In this document: positions 42,461 through 51,925 of the stretch, in pieces
Position numbering within the stretch: the stretch's first letter is position 1
Layout of the letters: the number at the start of each line of letters is the position of its first letter
Notes under the pieces: model-generated
The model's database searches: none
The model's input: the letters and a program-made list of their open reading frames with translations, nothing else
What the model was told of the DNA's origin: nothing
Origin: Muribaculaceae bacterium
GTDB lineage: Bacteria > Bacteroidota > Bacteroidia > Bacteroidales > Muribaculaceae
DNA length: 64,000 nucleotides
Reading direction: 5' to 3'
Assembly (NCBI GenBank): GCA_009775365.1
Contig: VSPM01000004.1
Coordinates: 1 to 64,000 of the forward strand
Program-made: the position numbers and the translations under genes

Positions 42461-44188
42461 TTAATCTTCTGCTGCCTCAGCTTCTGCCTCAAGCACTTCC
42501 GCCTTAACCGACTCGGGGGCCACGTTCGGGAGCTCAAGCCCAAGATTCTTCTTGCGGTCAACAGCCTTGAGCACAAAGCCAAGCACAAGGGCGGCGGCGC
42601 CAAGCCCGGCAAGCATCACGAGAGGAGCCGTGTAGTTGTAGCTCACGGAAGCCACCTCCTGGGTCATAGTGCCGTCAGCAAGAGCCTGAGTAATCTCCGG
42701 ATTGCTGCTGTCGAGCACCTTGCCGATAAGCATCGGGAAGAGCCATAGGCCGATATTCTGAATCCAGAAGATGAGCGCATAGGCAGAGCCGATGATTTTG
42801 GCGTCGACAAGTTTCGGCACGCTGGGCCAAAGCGATGCGGGCACAAGCGAGAATGAAGCGCCGAGCACAAGGATTGTAAGATAAGCCACTATCACGCCGC
42901 CGATGGGGCTGCCCTTAAACATCGGAAGGATGAAAGCGAATGTGAGATGACATGCTATGAGAAGCAAGGCGCCAAGCACAAGCATCGTGGCGGCCTTACC
43001 TTTATAATCCACATATTTGCCGAGAATCGGGGTGATGCCCACAGCAAGCAGCGGGAACACGGCGAAGATGGCAGATGCGCTCTGGCGCATATATCCCATC
43101 CAGCAATAAGCCACAAGCGCCATTATGGCCACACAAAGCATCAACGCTCGCAAAGCCTTGTTTTTGCCGAAATTACTTGCAAAAGAAGCTCCGGCAACAA
43201 CTATCATCACGATATACTGCCACACCGACACCGCGCTGCTCCCCCAGAATGAATCAGGGTCGACATCTGTGAACGAGAGGTTGCACTGGAGCATGTTGAC
43301 AGCATATTTCTGGAAGGGGAAGATTGCGGAATAATACAGCACGCATAGGAGCGCCACAATCCAGAAGGCCCAGCTTGAAAGAATCTTGCCGAGGTCGCTG
43401 ATTTTGAAGGGGTCATCTTTCTCTTCAGCCTCGCCTGTCTGCTCATCGAGTTTCTTGTCCATGAAGAAATAGACCACAAACATTATAAGACCGATCATAA
43501 GCACCACAAGGCCGAACGCCACCGAGCGTGACACGTTGACTGTGCCGCCCATTTCTGCAAACACCGGGGAGAAAATCATACATGTGGCAACGCCAAGACG
43601 GGCAAGCGCCATCTCTGAACCCATGGCAAGAGCCATCTCCCTCCCTTTGAACCATTTCACGATGCCTCGGCTCACTGTGATGCCCGCCATTTCGCAACCG
43701 CATCCGAAAATCATGAAGCCTACCGCCGACAATTTGGCCGAAGCCGGCATACCTTCATAGAAAGGCGAGATGCCGAGCTCGTCGAAGCCGGGTATATAAT
43801 TAAGGTGTGTGGTGAACCACTCCTCAAGGCTGCTGCCGAGGAACGCGTCGGTAAGCGCATACCAGTTAATCGCAGCGCCAATCACCATTACCACCCCTGA
43901 GAGCACGGCCGTGAACCTCACGCCCATTTTGTCGAGGATGATGCCTGCAAAAATCAGGAAAAAAATGAATACATTGAGGAATGTCTCTGATCCCTGCATA
44001 GTGCCGAATGCAGTTGAATCCCATCCGCGTGTGGACTGGAGCAGGTCTTTGATTGGAGAAAGCACATCCATGAAGATGTAGGCGAAAAACATCGCCGAAG
44101 CCAGGAGCACAAGCGCCGTCCAACGTGCCCATGCCTTGTCGCGCAACAATTCCTGTGGCGCTGCGCCGATTTTTTGTGCGGTTGCCAT
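42461..44188 (-). CDS. Major facilitator superfamily transporter
   Basis: A 575-residue inner-membrane protein with at least 12 hydrophobic helices. A central cytosolic loop has the charged stretch MDKKLDEQTGEAEEKDDPF (about 255-275). Helix-rich motifs include GIILDKMGVRFTAVLSGVVM, the canonical MFS loop after helix 2, and GREMALAMGSEMALARLG. The C-terminal tail is acidic (EAEAEAAED). It belongs to a large Bacteroidetes group resembling the nitrate/oxalate families, but I cannot name a substrate, and no catabolic genes sit beside it. The protein is longer than the usual 400-450 residues because of extra loops. Confidence 0.88.
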   Translation of the reverse strand: MATAQKIGAAPQELLRDKAWARWTALVLLASAMFFAYIFMDVLSPIKDLLQSTRGWDSTAFGTMQGSETFLNVFIFFLIFAGIILDKMGVRFTAVLSGVVMVIGAAINWYALTDAFLGSSLEEWFTTHLNYIPGFDELGISPFYEGMPASAKLSAVGFMIFGCGCEMAGITVSRGIVKWFKGREMALAMGSEMALARLGVATCMIFSPVFAEMGGTVNVSRSVAFGLVVLMIGLIMFVVYFFMDKKLDEQTGEAEEKDDPFKISDLGKILSSWAFWIVALLCVLYYSAIFPFQKYAVNMLQCNLSFTDVDPDSFWGSSAVSVWQYIVMIVVAGASFASNFGKNKALRALMLCVAIMALVAYCWMGYMRQSASAIFAVFPLLAVGITPILGKYVDYKGKAATMLVLGALLLIACHLTFAFILPMFKGSPIGGVIVAYLTILVLGASFSLVPASLWPSVPKLVDAKIIGSAYALIFWIQNIGLWLFPMLIGKVLDSSNPEITQALADGTMTQEVASVSYNYTAPLVMLAGLGAAALVLGFVLKAVDRKKNLGLELPNVAPESVKAEVLEAEAEAAED

Positions 44189-44253
44189 AATAATAGATTA
44201 GTTCGAGTTATGTGTTTTCGTTTAGCCCTGTGCAACATTAGGGCATTCGCTCG

Positions 44254-44261
44254 CAAAATTA
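44254..44261 (-). promoter_or_regulatory. Probable -7 element of the MFS transporter gene
   Basis: CAAAATTA on the plus strand reads TAATTTTG on the minus strand, 65 nt upstream of the transporter start. The -33 element is unclear. Confidence 0.45.
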
Positions 44262-44421
44262 CTTTTTTTTTCAATACGCCCCTAATAATATCGGCAAATA
44301 ATACACGCAGCTACTCTCTTTTACGCCTCATTTAAACCTGGCACTCATATACGCGCTCTTGCCCTGTAATGACATTCTCAGGTCTGCACTCCCCTCCCGA
44401 TTTAAGTTTTGTTAATAATTT

Positions 44422-44475
44422 CTTGTTAAATTTTTGCAGACTTGTTGGCGACTTGTTAAAAAAGATTTATCTTTG
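44422..44475 (+). promoter_or_regulatory. Promoter region of the TonB receptor operon with three CTTGTT direct repeats
   Basis: The -7 element TATCTTTG is at 44468-44475, 121 nt before the start codon. CTTGTT occurs at 44422, 44441 and 44452, the first and last as CTTGTTAAA 30 bp apart. Such phased repeats next to the promoter could be an activator site; this is speculative. The remaining part of the 408-nt intergenic region shows no gene. Confidence 0.45.
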
Positions 44476-44596
44476 CATCGCATTGAGATGTGAGATATAA
44501 GATACAGACATTTCTGCCTGTGTGTCTCAGCCTCAAGTTGAGACACAGACGGGGGAAAATACCTATTTAACACATAATTAACTAAAAAACCTAAGT

Positions 44597-47344
44597 ATGA
44601 AGAGACTATTTCTCTTAGCCGTGGCGCTTGTAAGCGTTGTTTCCTGGGCTTGGGCGCAAGGCAACACCATGACGTGCAACGGCTCTGTCATCGACGAGCT
44701 CGGAGAGCCCGTAGTCGGTGCAACTGTTCAAGCAAAAGGAACCTCAATCGCGGTTCCCACCGACATCGACGGACAATTCTCTCTCAAAGTTCCCACTTCC
44801 ACCAAGGAGATAACAATCTCCTATATAGGCTATAAGCCTGTGACCGCTCCGGCAGCCTCCCAGATGGGAGTGATAACCATTCAGCCGGATGCCCAAATGC
44901 TTCAGGACGTGGTAGTAACACAGTCTGTGGCGCGCACCCGCGAAACTCCTGTGGCCATCTCTGAAATCACAGCCGGACAGATCGATGCGAAACTCGGCAA
45001 CAAGGAGTTTCCCGAGATTCTCAGAACGACACCCGGCGTGTGGGCCACTCCGGAAGGCGGCGGCTATGGCGACGCGAAAATCAACATGCGCGGTTTCAAG
45101 GCCCCCAACGTGGCTGTGCTAATCAACGGCGTGCCTATGAACGACATGGAATGGGGCGGCATCTACTGGTCAAACTTCTCCGGCCTCGCAGGCGTGACTT
45201 CAAGCATGCAGACCCAGCGCGGCCTCGGCGCAGCCATAATATCCGCTCCCTCTATCGGCGGAACTATCAGCATCACAACCAAGGGTCTCGACTCCAAGAA
45301 GGGCGGCTCTCTCTGGTATGGCACAGGCAACGACGGACTTAACGACGTTGGCTTCAATCTCTCAACCGGCCTTATGGACAACGGCTGGGCAATAACCATG
45401 CTCGGAAGCCGCAAATGGGGCAATGGCTACATTCAAGGCACTGAGTTCGAGGCTTGGAACTATTTCTTGAACGTCTCTAAGAGAATCAACGACAACCATC
45501 AGATCGCCCTCACCGCCTTCGGCGCACCACAGTGGCACAACCAGCGAAACACCGGCAACGGCCTCACAATCGAAAACTGGCAGAAAATGAAGCAGTATAT
45601 GAATGGAGAGAGCATGTATAAGTTCAATCCTTCTTATGGCTTCGACAACGAGGGGCGCCAGCGCACAATGAACCGCAACCAGTATCACAAGCCTATCATC
45701 TCTCTCAACCATATCTGGCAAATCAACGAGCGCTCTTCTCTTTCTACAGCGCTCTATGTGTCGCTCGCCACAGGCGGCGGATATAGCGGCCAGGGTCGCA
45801 ACGGCTATTCCAACTCTTCCTGGTATGCATCAAACCAGAGAGACCTGAACTGGACTATGGGAGACATCACTATCCGACGCCCTGACGGAACTTACGACTA
45901 TGGCGCAATCCAGGATATGAACGCGGCTTCGACAACCGGCTCCAACATGGTGATGTCGATGAGCAACAACTCTCATGAATGGTATGGACTTGTGTCTACC
46001 TATAAAAACGAAGTGCTCCCCAACAAACTGACTCTCACAGGGGGTATCGACATAAGATATTATGTGGGCCACCACAATAATAAAATCATCGACCTCTATG
46101 GGGGCGAATATTATATCGACGACAGCAGCCGTGGCGGCTCCAACATGAAAGTGGCCAACAATGCAGCCGCTGCCGATCCCAACTGGGTGAACCAGAAACT
46201 TGGCGTAGGCGACATCGTGTATCGCAACTATGACGGCCTCACTCATCAGGAAGGCATATACGGCCAGGGTGAATATAAACTCCTCGACGGAGCCATCACC
46301 ACTATCCTCGCCGGCTCGCTCAACGTAACAAGCTATCAGCGTCAGGACTTCTTCTATTATGACGCAGAGCACTCAAAGTCTCCCTGGCAATCATTCCTTG
46401 GCGGAACTATAAAGGGTGGCGCCAACTGGAACATTGACCGCAACAACAACGTGTTTGTGAACGGCGGCTTCATCTCCAAGGCTCCTTTCTTCTCCAACGG
46501 CGTGTTCCTGTCCTCTTCCACAAGCAACGCAATAAACCCGAATCCGAAGAACGAGAAAATCGGTTCGTTCGAGCTTGGATATGGATTCCATTCTCCTAAG
46601 TTCTCAATGACCGTCAACGCTTACTACACCAAATGGCTTGACCGCACCGACCGCGACACCCAGCGAAGCGCCGAAATCAGATCAGGGGCTAACGCCGGCG
46701 AACGCTACACCATCAACCTTGAAAACGTGCAGGCTCAGCACATCGGCGTGGAACTTGACTTCGCCTACAAGCCCACAAAATGGTTTGAACTCCAGGGTAT
46801 GTTCTCATGGGGCGACTGGCAGTGGCAAAACAATGCCAAGGGATATTTCTACAACTCTCTCGGCCAGCCTCTCAAAAACACAGCCGGCGAAATCGCTTCG
46901 GGAATCAAGGCTGAAGACCACGCTTGGGCTATCGTGAACCAGAAAGGTGTGAAAATCGGCGGATCCGCACAGACCACTGCCGCTCTCGGCGTGACTTTCC
47001 ACCCCTTCAAGGGATTCCGCATCGGCGGCGACTGGACAATGTGCGCACGCAACTATTCCGACTATTCCGTATCAGGCAGCGACCTCAACTCCGGCGCCAT
47101 TCTCAACGTTCAGGATCCCTGGCAAATTCCTTGGGGCAACGAGTTCGATCTCTCTTGCAGCTACAAGTTCAAAATCGGCGGCCTCGACGCAACTCTCTAT
47201 GGCAATGTCTACAACCTGTTTGACAACTACTTTGTGAAAGATGCCACAACCGACTACAATGTGAAGGGCACATGGCAAAACGCATACAAAGTGTTCTACT
47301 CATTCGGCCGCACTTTCTCGCTGCGCCTTAAAGTGAACTTCTAA
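44597..47344 (+). CDS. TonB-dependent outer-membrane receptor with CarboxypepD-like N-terminal domain
   Basis: A 915-residue receptor. Signal peptide about 1-20. A carboxypeptidase-regulatory-like beta-sandwich at about 25-105 (GSVIDELGEPVVGATVQAKG) has the usual ITISYIGY ending. The plug starts near 115 (QSVARTRETPVAISEITAGQI) and the barrel runs to the C-terminal strand SFGRTFSLRLKVNF ending in Phe. It is followed 32 nt downstream by a lipoprotein, so the pair probably makes a transport complex. The partner is not SusD-like, so this is not a typical SusC/SusD glycan system. Substrate unknown. Confidence 0.93.
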   Translation: MKRLFLLAVALVSVVSWAWAQGNTMTCNGSVIDELGEPVVGATVQAKGTSIAVPTDIDGQFSLKVPTSTKEITISYIGYKPVTAPAASQMGVITIQPDAQMLQDVVVTQSVARTRETPVAISEITAGQIDAKLGNKEFPEILRTTPGVWATPEGGGYGDAKINMRGFKAPNVAVLINGVPMNDMEWGGIYWSNFSGLAGVTSSMQTQRGLGAAIISAPSIGGTISITTKGLDSKKGGSLWYGTGNDGLNDVGFNLSTGLMDNGWAITMLGSRKWGNGYIQGTEFEAWNYFLNVSKRINDNHQIALTAFGAPQWHNQRNTGNGLTIENWQKMKQYMNGESMYKFNPSYGFDNEGRQRTMNRNQYHKPIISLNHIWQINERSSLSTALYVSLATGGGYSGQGRNGYSNSSWYASNQRDLNWTMGDITIRRPDGTYDYGAIQDMNAASTTGSNMVMSMSNNSHEWYGLVSTYKNEVLPNKLTLTGGIDIRYYVGHHNNKIIDLYGGEYYIDDSSRGGSNMKVANNAAAADPNWVNQKLGVGDIVYRNYDGLTHQEGIYGQGEYKLLDGAITTILAGSLNVTSYQRQDFFYYDAEHSKSPWQSFLGGTIKGGANWNIDRNNNVFVNGGFISKAPFFSNGVFLSSSTSNAINPNPKNEKIGSFELGYGFHSPKFSMTVNAYYTKWLDRTDRDTQRSAEIRSGANAGERYTINLENVQAQHIGVELDFAYKPTKWFELQGMFSWGDWQWQNNAKGYFYNSLGQPLKNTAGEIASGIKAEDHAWAIVNQKGVKIGGSAQTTAALGVTFHPFKGFRIGGDWTMCARNYSDYSVSGSDLNSGAILNVQDPWQIPWGNEFDLSCSYKFKIGGLDATLYGNVYNLFDNYFVKDATTDYNVKGTWQNAYKVFYSFGRTFSLRLKVNF

Positions 47345-47376
47345 TCCCTTTTTACGAAATATCATTGAATCATAAA

Positions 47377-49413
47377 ATGAAAAATCTATATATCAAATCA
47401 TTCGCGGCAATATTCGGCATGTCTGTGCTTGCCGGCTGCGGAGAGAATTCCTGGAACGACCACCTCGATGGATTCGAGGAGCCGCCCATCTATTCCAAGA
47501 CGGAAGCGATCACCTACCAGCTCACTCAAGAAGACTATGGCGTGATTTCGGGCCTTGCAGCCAATAAGGCTCTCGCCACCACCGAAGAGGAGATGAATGC
47601 GCTGAAGGCAATTGCCAACAACAAGTGTTTTGCCACTCAAGAGGAGGCGCGCAAATATCTCCCCGCATTCTTTCAGTGTGATGATTTCCCTTATTTCACT
47701 CTCATCGACGGAAGCTCGATAAAGGTTACATATGCTGTGGCCGAGGAAGCGCCCGGAGAAGTGGACTACTTCAAAAAGGGCATTACAGAATATAGCGTGA
47801 CTGAAAACGACTATATGGCAGCCTGGGAAAGCGACGAGGATTTCATCAACGCTTTCGCCCCCATGAACCCGGCATCTTCAAAACTGCCAGGAATCCTGAA
47901 AGCCGCATATCCCGATGCAGAAGAGGGAATGTGTGTGGCTGTAAACTACAATGAAGCCACAACCAATCCTATTTTCGGGTCTGTGTCAGGAAGCGAATGG
48001 GAGATGACCGACGTGATAAAGAATGTGAGCGTAGACGATGAACTCAACATAAGGGGCATCGTGACCGGCATCTCCACTCGCGGGTTTGTTGTCTCTGACA
48101 ATGCCGGCTCTATCTGCTATGACTCCGGAGCAAACGGATTCAGCGACGAAAACATCGCAATCGGCGCCCAGGTGAATGTGAAGGGCACCGTAAGCGTCTA
48201 CAACCGCTGCCTCCAGATCGGGAAAGACAACAGCTATGAAGTGGTCGGAATGGACGAATACAACTATCCGAAGCCTGTGGTGTATGACGGAGCAATGGTA
48301 GACGCCGCTTGCGCCGAGACTTCCGACATGCTCGCACAGTATGTCGAGCTCACAGGCACTCTAAGCATCTCAGGCAACTACTACAATATCAACATCGAAG
48401 GAGCCGAGAAGCAGGGAAGCGTGTACTACGCGCCCGACTACATCAAGGAGATGCTTGCCGACGGCGAAACCTATAAGCTCACGGGGTATTTTGTGGCTGT
48501 CACCGGCAAGGGCAATTATTTCAATCTTCTTATCACCGGCGTAAACGGCAATGCAAAGAGCGCTCCCATGCACGCTCCAGTAGGCATGGTTGAGACTGTA
48601 AGCAAAAATGCCGTGTATATCTTCAACGGCAACAAATGGAGCACCGCTCCCGACGCTATCGCTGTGCAGCCCGAAGATTATGCCGAAATGGGAATGAAGT
48701 ATGGCAATTTCCAAGATGACCAGCCCGACACCTATCTCCCGCTCTTCCTTAAAAAGAAGCTGCCTTATGCTTCGGAGGGCGATAAGATTATTGTGGTGTA
48801 TAAATACTATAGCGGCAAAGCCAACTTTACATGGAGAAGATATATCCTTTCGGGTGGCGAATGGATTGTGTATAACAACACTGAGTCAATCTCAGAGCAA
48901 TTCAATAAGCTCAAAGGCGAGTGGAAGTTCGACCCGTCAGTCACTCTGACACTCCCCTCCGGGAAAGGACAGGCTCTCAGCACCACATATTATCAGGCTT
49001 GCGTGGACTGGGTGTTTGAAAACATCGACAAGCCCCTCGGCTCCACCAGCATCAAGTCAGGCATTGGATATGTAACCACTTATGGCAACAACGAGTATTA
49101 TTCCGGAACGTCTGCTTACCAGAATAACGTTGACCTTCGTGCCGCCTCTGCCCGCACACAGTATCCTAAGGGTTATGAAGGAATGTCTGACGAAGAGATC
49201 GTGGCCTTGATGAAAAAGCGTTTCGAAGAGGAGGTAATGCCCGGCGCCCTGTCTGCTCTTCATCCGGATGCCGTGGCTATTGAAGGAATCGATGTGTTAT
49301 ACACCATCAACTTCTCTGCCTACGACGGAACCACAGCCGAATACACAGGCGTGTGGAAAGTGGTAGGAAATGCCAAATTTGAATTCGTAAGCTGCACCTG
49401 GAACAAGGAATAA
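47377..49413 (+). CDS. Surface lipoprotein partner of the TonB receptor (DUF5689/OB-fold-like)
   Basis: A 678-residue lipoprotein from the ATG at 47377; the frame opens earlier only with TTG. The lipobox VLAGC puts the lipidated Cys at about residue 21. The first 200 residues are helical and polar. The middle has two related OB-fold-like beta segments: DELNIRGIVTGISTRGFVVSDNAG (in part) with VNVKGTVSVYNRCLQIG, and YVELTGTLSISGNYYNIN with TYKLTGYFVAVTGKGNY. The C-terminal 150 residues contain PKGYEGMSDEEIVALMKKRF. It resembles DUF5689-type proteins next to TonB receptors in Bacteroidetes. A role in capturing a ligand at the surface is inferred from gene pairing. Confidence 0.8.
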   Translation: MKNLYIKSFAAIFGMSVLAGCGENSWNDHLDGFEEPPIYSKTEAITYQLTQEDYGVISGLAANKALATTEEEMNALKAIANNKCFATQEEARKYLPAFFQCDDFPYFTLIDGSSIKVTYAVAEEAPGEVDYFKKGITEYSVTENDYMAAWESDEDFINAFAPMNPASSKLPGILKAAYPDAEEGMCVAVNYNEATTNPIFGSVSGSEWEMTDVIKNVSVDDELNIRGIVTGISTRGFVVSDNAGSICYDSGANGFSDENIAIGAQVNVKGTVSVYNRCLQIGKDNSYEVVGMDEYNYPKPVVYDGAMVDAACAETSDMLAQYVELTGTLSISGNYYNINIEGAEKQGSVYYAPDYIKEMLADGETYKLTGYFVAVTGKGNYFNLLITGVNGNAKSAPMHAPVGMVETVSKNAVYIFNGNKWSTAPDAIAVQPEDYAEMGMKYGNFQDDQPDTYLPLFLKKKLPYASEGDKIIVVYKYYSGKANFTWRRYILSGGEWIVYNNTESISEQFNKLKGEWKFDPSVTLTLPSGKGQALSTTYYQACVDWVFENIDKPLGSTSIKSGIGYVTTYGNNEYYSGTSAYQNNVDLRAASARTQYPKGYEGMSDEEIVALMKKRFEEEVMPGALSALHPDAVAIEGIDVLYTINFSAYDGTTAEYTGVWKVVGNAKFEFVSCTWNKE

Positions 49414-49460
49414 GGCTCTTGACACAGACAACGCTCTCTCTCTTTTAAGAGCGGATAAAC

Positions 49461-49500
49461 AAAATGCGGCGGAAATTCAGAAGAATTTCCGCCGCATTTT
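49461..49500. terminator. 18-bp bidirectional terminator
   Basis: Arms 49461-49478 and 49483-49500 are perfect reverse complements (core ATGCGGCGGAAATTC) with a 4-nt loop AGAA. An A4 start and T4 end serve the TonB operon on the plus strand and the thioredoxin gene on the minus strand. Confidence 0.88.
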
Positions 49501-49545
49501 GTTTTATCTGTCGTTCTATCGGTCTGCCATAGAACTCGACAGCGA

Positions 49546-49974
49546 TCAGTTTTTGAAATGGCTTGATATGTCTGACTTGATTTCGTCAGCTGTGCGAAAA
49601 CCCACAGTGCGGTGAATCTCCTCGCCTTCGCTCGACAAAAACACAAGTGTGGGTATTGACGAAATCTTATACTTCTCTGCAAGCTCCGGCATGCTGTCAA
49701 CATTGACTGTCACAAAATCCACCTTCCCTTTATACTCTTCTCCAAGCGCATGAAACACCGGCTTCAACTGCCGGCAAGGGGGGCACCATTCAGCCGAAAA
49801 GTCCATAATCACTGGAACGCCCTTGCCTGAAGCCACGCCATCGGCTTGCTCGTTATGTTCTTTCACATTCTCCTGCTGAACTTCGTTTTCTGAAGTTTTC
49901 TTTTCTGAAGAACCTGCGCATCCGGCCATTATCAAAGCTGCCGCCGCTGCGAATGTCACAATAATCTTTTTCAT
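49546..49974 (-). CDS. Thioredoxin-family lipoprotein
   Basis: A 142-residue protein with a lipoprotein signal (IMAGCAG, Cys at residue 19), a polar linker of about 30 residues and a thioredoxin fold. The active site is WCPPC in DFSAEWCPPCRQL (about residues 63-67) and the cis-Pro is in ISSIPTLVFL. It should be a periplasmic thiol-disulfide reductase held at a membrane. The WCPPC site (instead of WCGPC) is seen in TlpA/ResA-like and some Bacteroides thioredoxins. It is monocistronic. Confidence 0.9.
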   Translation of the reverse strand: MKKIIVTFAAAAALIMAGCAGSSEKKTSENEVQQENVKEHNEQADGVASGKGVPVIMDFSAEWCPPCRQLKPVFHALGEEYKGKVDFVTVNVDSMPELAEKYKISSIPTLVFLSSEGEEIHRTVGFRTADEIKSDISSHFKN

Positions 49975-50063
49975 CTCTCAATATTTATTATCGGTTATAT
50001 TAAAATTTCAAGTATATGAATCTGCCGGAACATGAAACCGGAAGAGCCATCGGCAACTTATCA

Positions 50064-50093
50064 AAAGAGCCCTGCCTCACGACAGAGCTCTTT
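50064..50093 (-). terminator. Terminator of the PPi-phosphofructokinase gene
   Basis: Arms 50064-50070 and 50087-50093 (AAAGAGC / GCTCTTT) with a partly paired inner part. It is 55 nt after the stop on the minus strand. The stem is short, hence modest confidence. Confidence 0.5.
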
Positions 50094-50147
50094 AGGTTAA
50101 CAATTATAAACCATTATAAAAGAAACTTTTTATCTTTCAAATGGTTA

Positions 50148-51803
50148 TCAAATTTCCTTGTTGTGCTCAAGGAGAAGAGTCATCGACGGACGGTCGCACA
50201 CTTCAGAGGGGCCGAAATACTGGATCGGGCCGGGATACTGATAAAGTGTGTTGAGAGCAAGTGTCTCGCGCATAGAAGCGAATTTCAGATACGGACGACC
50301 GTTGAGATTCACAAGGGCTTTCTGAATCACAGGCTTCATCTGGCCGTGACGACGCTCCATGTTCATCATCATTGTGATAGGTATGCCGCCTGCAATCCAG
50401 TCTTCGCTCTTTGCTGTGAGGTTGCGCACGGAGCTCATGTAGCCGGTAAGGCCCGAATTGATAAGCATAGCCGCGTTGAAGCCGAGAGCATAAGTGTAGT
50501 CTGCATCGAAGTTTGTCGGGTCGGCGCAACGTCCTTCATAACCGAAGAAGTGATGCTGCGAGCTGAACTTGCCTGAATACTGGCCGGCCTCGGCCATCTC
50601 CTCAAGGCGCTTTGCAACCATCTCGCTCAAGAGGCTCTCTGTCTCGATGAGAGAAACCTGCACGTTGCCGTGGCTGTCGCGGTCGAGGCTGAGCTGAAGA
50701 GCGATGTTCTTGGGAAGAGACTTGTAGAGCTCTGCGTTGGCGGGAGTCAGGAACGAGTGGATAACCTTGAGTTTTTCGAGCTCTTCAAGGCCCTCGATTT
50801 CTGATGCGTGCGCCACAAGCACCTCATTAAGCTCTGCGATAAGAACCTTCATTGAAGGGATAAACTCGATAAGACCCTCCGGAACGAGCACTGTGCCGAA
50901 GTTCCATCCGAGCTTGGCGCGCTCTGTAATAACGTAGCAAAGGTAGCTTACGATATTGTCGAGTGTCATTCTCTTGGCAAGAATCTCCTCTGAGATGAGG
51001 CAGACATTGGGCTGAGTCTCAAGCGCACATTCGAGAGCGATGTGAGAGGCTGAACGGCCCATGAGCTTGATAAAGTGGTAGTATTTCTTTGATGAGTTGC
51101 AGTCGCGCTGGATGTTGCCGATCATCTCGCTATATACCTTGCAGGCAGTGTCAAAACCGAATGAACTTTCAATCCATTCGTTCTTGAGGTCGCCGTCGAT
51201 AGTCTTGGGCACACCAATCACCTGAACGCCGGCGCCGATGTTCTTGTAGTATTCGGCAAGAACAGCTGCGTTAGTATTTGAATCGTCGCCGCCGATGATA
51301 ACCAGCGCCTTGATATTAAGTTCCTTCAGAATCTTAAGACCGGCTTCAAACTGCTCGGGAGTCTCAAGTTTGGTACGTCCGGAGCCGATGATGTCGAAAC
51401 CGCCGGTGTTGCGGTATTCCTTGATATATCCGGCTGTGAGCTCCATATACTGATGGTTGATGAAGCCGGAGGGTCCCATCAGGAAGCCGTAAAGACGGCA
51501 CTCCTTATTGAGTCTTTTGATTCCGTCGAAGATGCCGCTCACAACATTGTGACCGCCGGGGGCCTGGCCGCCCGAAAGAATGATGCCTACGTTAAACGGC
51601 TCCTCCAGACGCTCCGGAGACTCATTCTCTACAAATTCCACAATGGGAAGACCGTAAGTGTGTGGGAATAATTTTTTGATTTCTTCCTGGTCGGCTACTG
51701 ACTGGGTGGACTCACCTATTTTCAATTTCACCGGGCCCTGAAGGGCCTTGGGAAGCTTGGGCTGATACTCTGCCCTTACTCTTTGTAGTGCACTCTTTTT
51801 CAT
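50148..51803 (-). CDS. pfp: Diphosphate--fructose-6-phosphate 1-phosphotransferase
   Basis: A 551-residue PPi-dependent phosphofructokinase of the long group (about 550 residues), reversible in glycolysis. Motifs are LSGGQAPGGHNVVSGIF, IIGGDDSNTNAAVLAEYY, where the GGDDS aspartate is the mark of PPi use instead of ATP, PKTIDGDLKNE and MGRSASHIALECALETQPN. Near the end is GYEGRCADPTNFDADYTYALG. The protein is full length. A good promoter lies upstream, and codon use suggests strong expression. PPi use rather than ATP is inferred from the GGDD motif. Confidence 0.93.
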   Translation of the reverse strand: MKKSALQRVRAEYQPKLPKALQGPVKLKIGESTQSVADQEEIKKLFPHTYGLPIVEFVENESPERLEEPFNVGIILSGGQAPGGHNVVSGIFDGIKRLNKECRLYGFLMGPSGFINHQYMELTAGYIKEYRNTGGFDIIGSGRTKLETPEQFEAGLKILKELNIKALVIIGGDDSNTNAAVLAEYYKNIGAGVQVIGVPKTIDGDLKNEWIESSFGFDTACKVYSEMIGNIQRDCNSSKKYYHFIKLMGRSASHIALECALETQPNVCLISEEILAKRMTLDNIVSYLCYVITERAKLGWNFGTVLVPEGLIEFIPSMKVLIAELNEVLVAHASEIEGLEELEKLKVIHSFLTPANAELYKSLPKNIALQLSLDRDSHGNVQVSLIETESLLSEMVAKRLEEMAEAGQYSGKFSSQHHFFGYEGRCADPTNFDADYTYALGFNAAMLINSGLTGYMSSVRNLTAKSEDWIAGGIPITMMMNMERRHGQMKPVIQKALVNLNGRPYLKFASMRETLALNTLYQYPGPIQYFGPSEVCDRPSMTLLLEHNKEI

Positions 51804-51843
51804 TAGACGTTTTACCTGTTATTGAGGTGATATTATCAGACCG

Positions 51844-51874
51844 CAAAATTAATCATTTTCGGCGAACTACACAA
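51844..51874 (-). promoter_or_regulatory. pfp promoter
   Basis: On the minus strand, TTG (51874-51872) and -7 TAATTTTG (51851-51844) are 20 bp apart. The leader is about 35 nt. Confidence 0.6.
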
Positions 51875-51925
51875 TTAACCGTTCTATTCTTTTCACACCT
51901 TTTATGACTAATTCGCTTATATAAC

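Noticed and set aside
44597..49413. SusC/SusD polysaccharide utilisation locus
   Set aside because: The partner lipoprotein lacks SusD features, and no glycoside hydrolase or HTCS/sigma regulator is adjacent.
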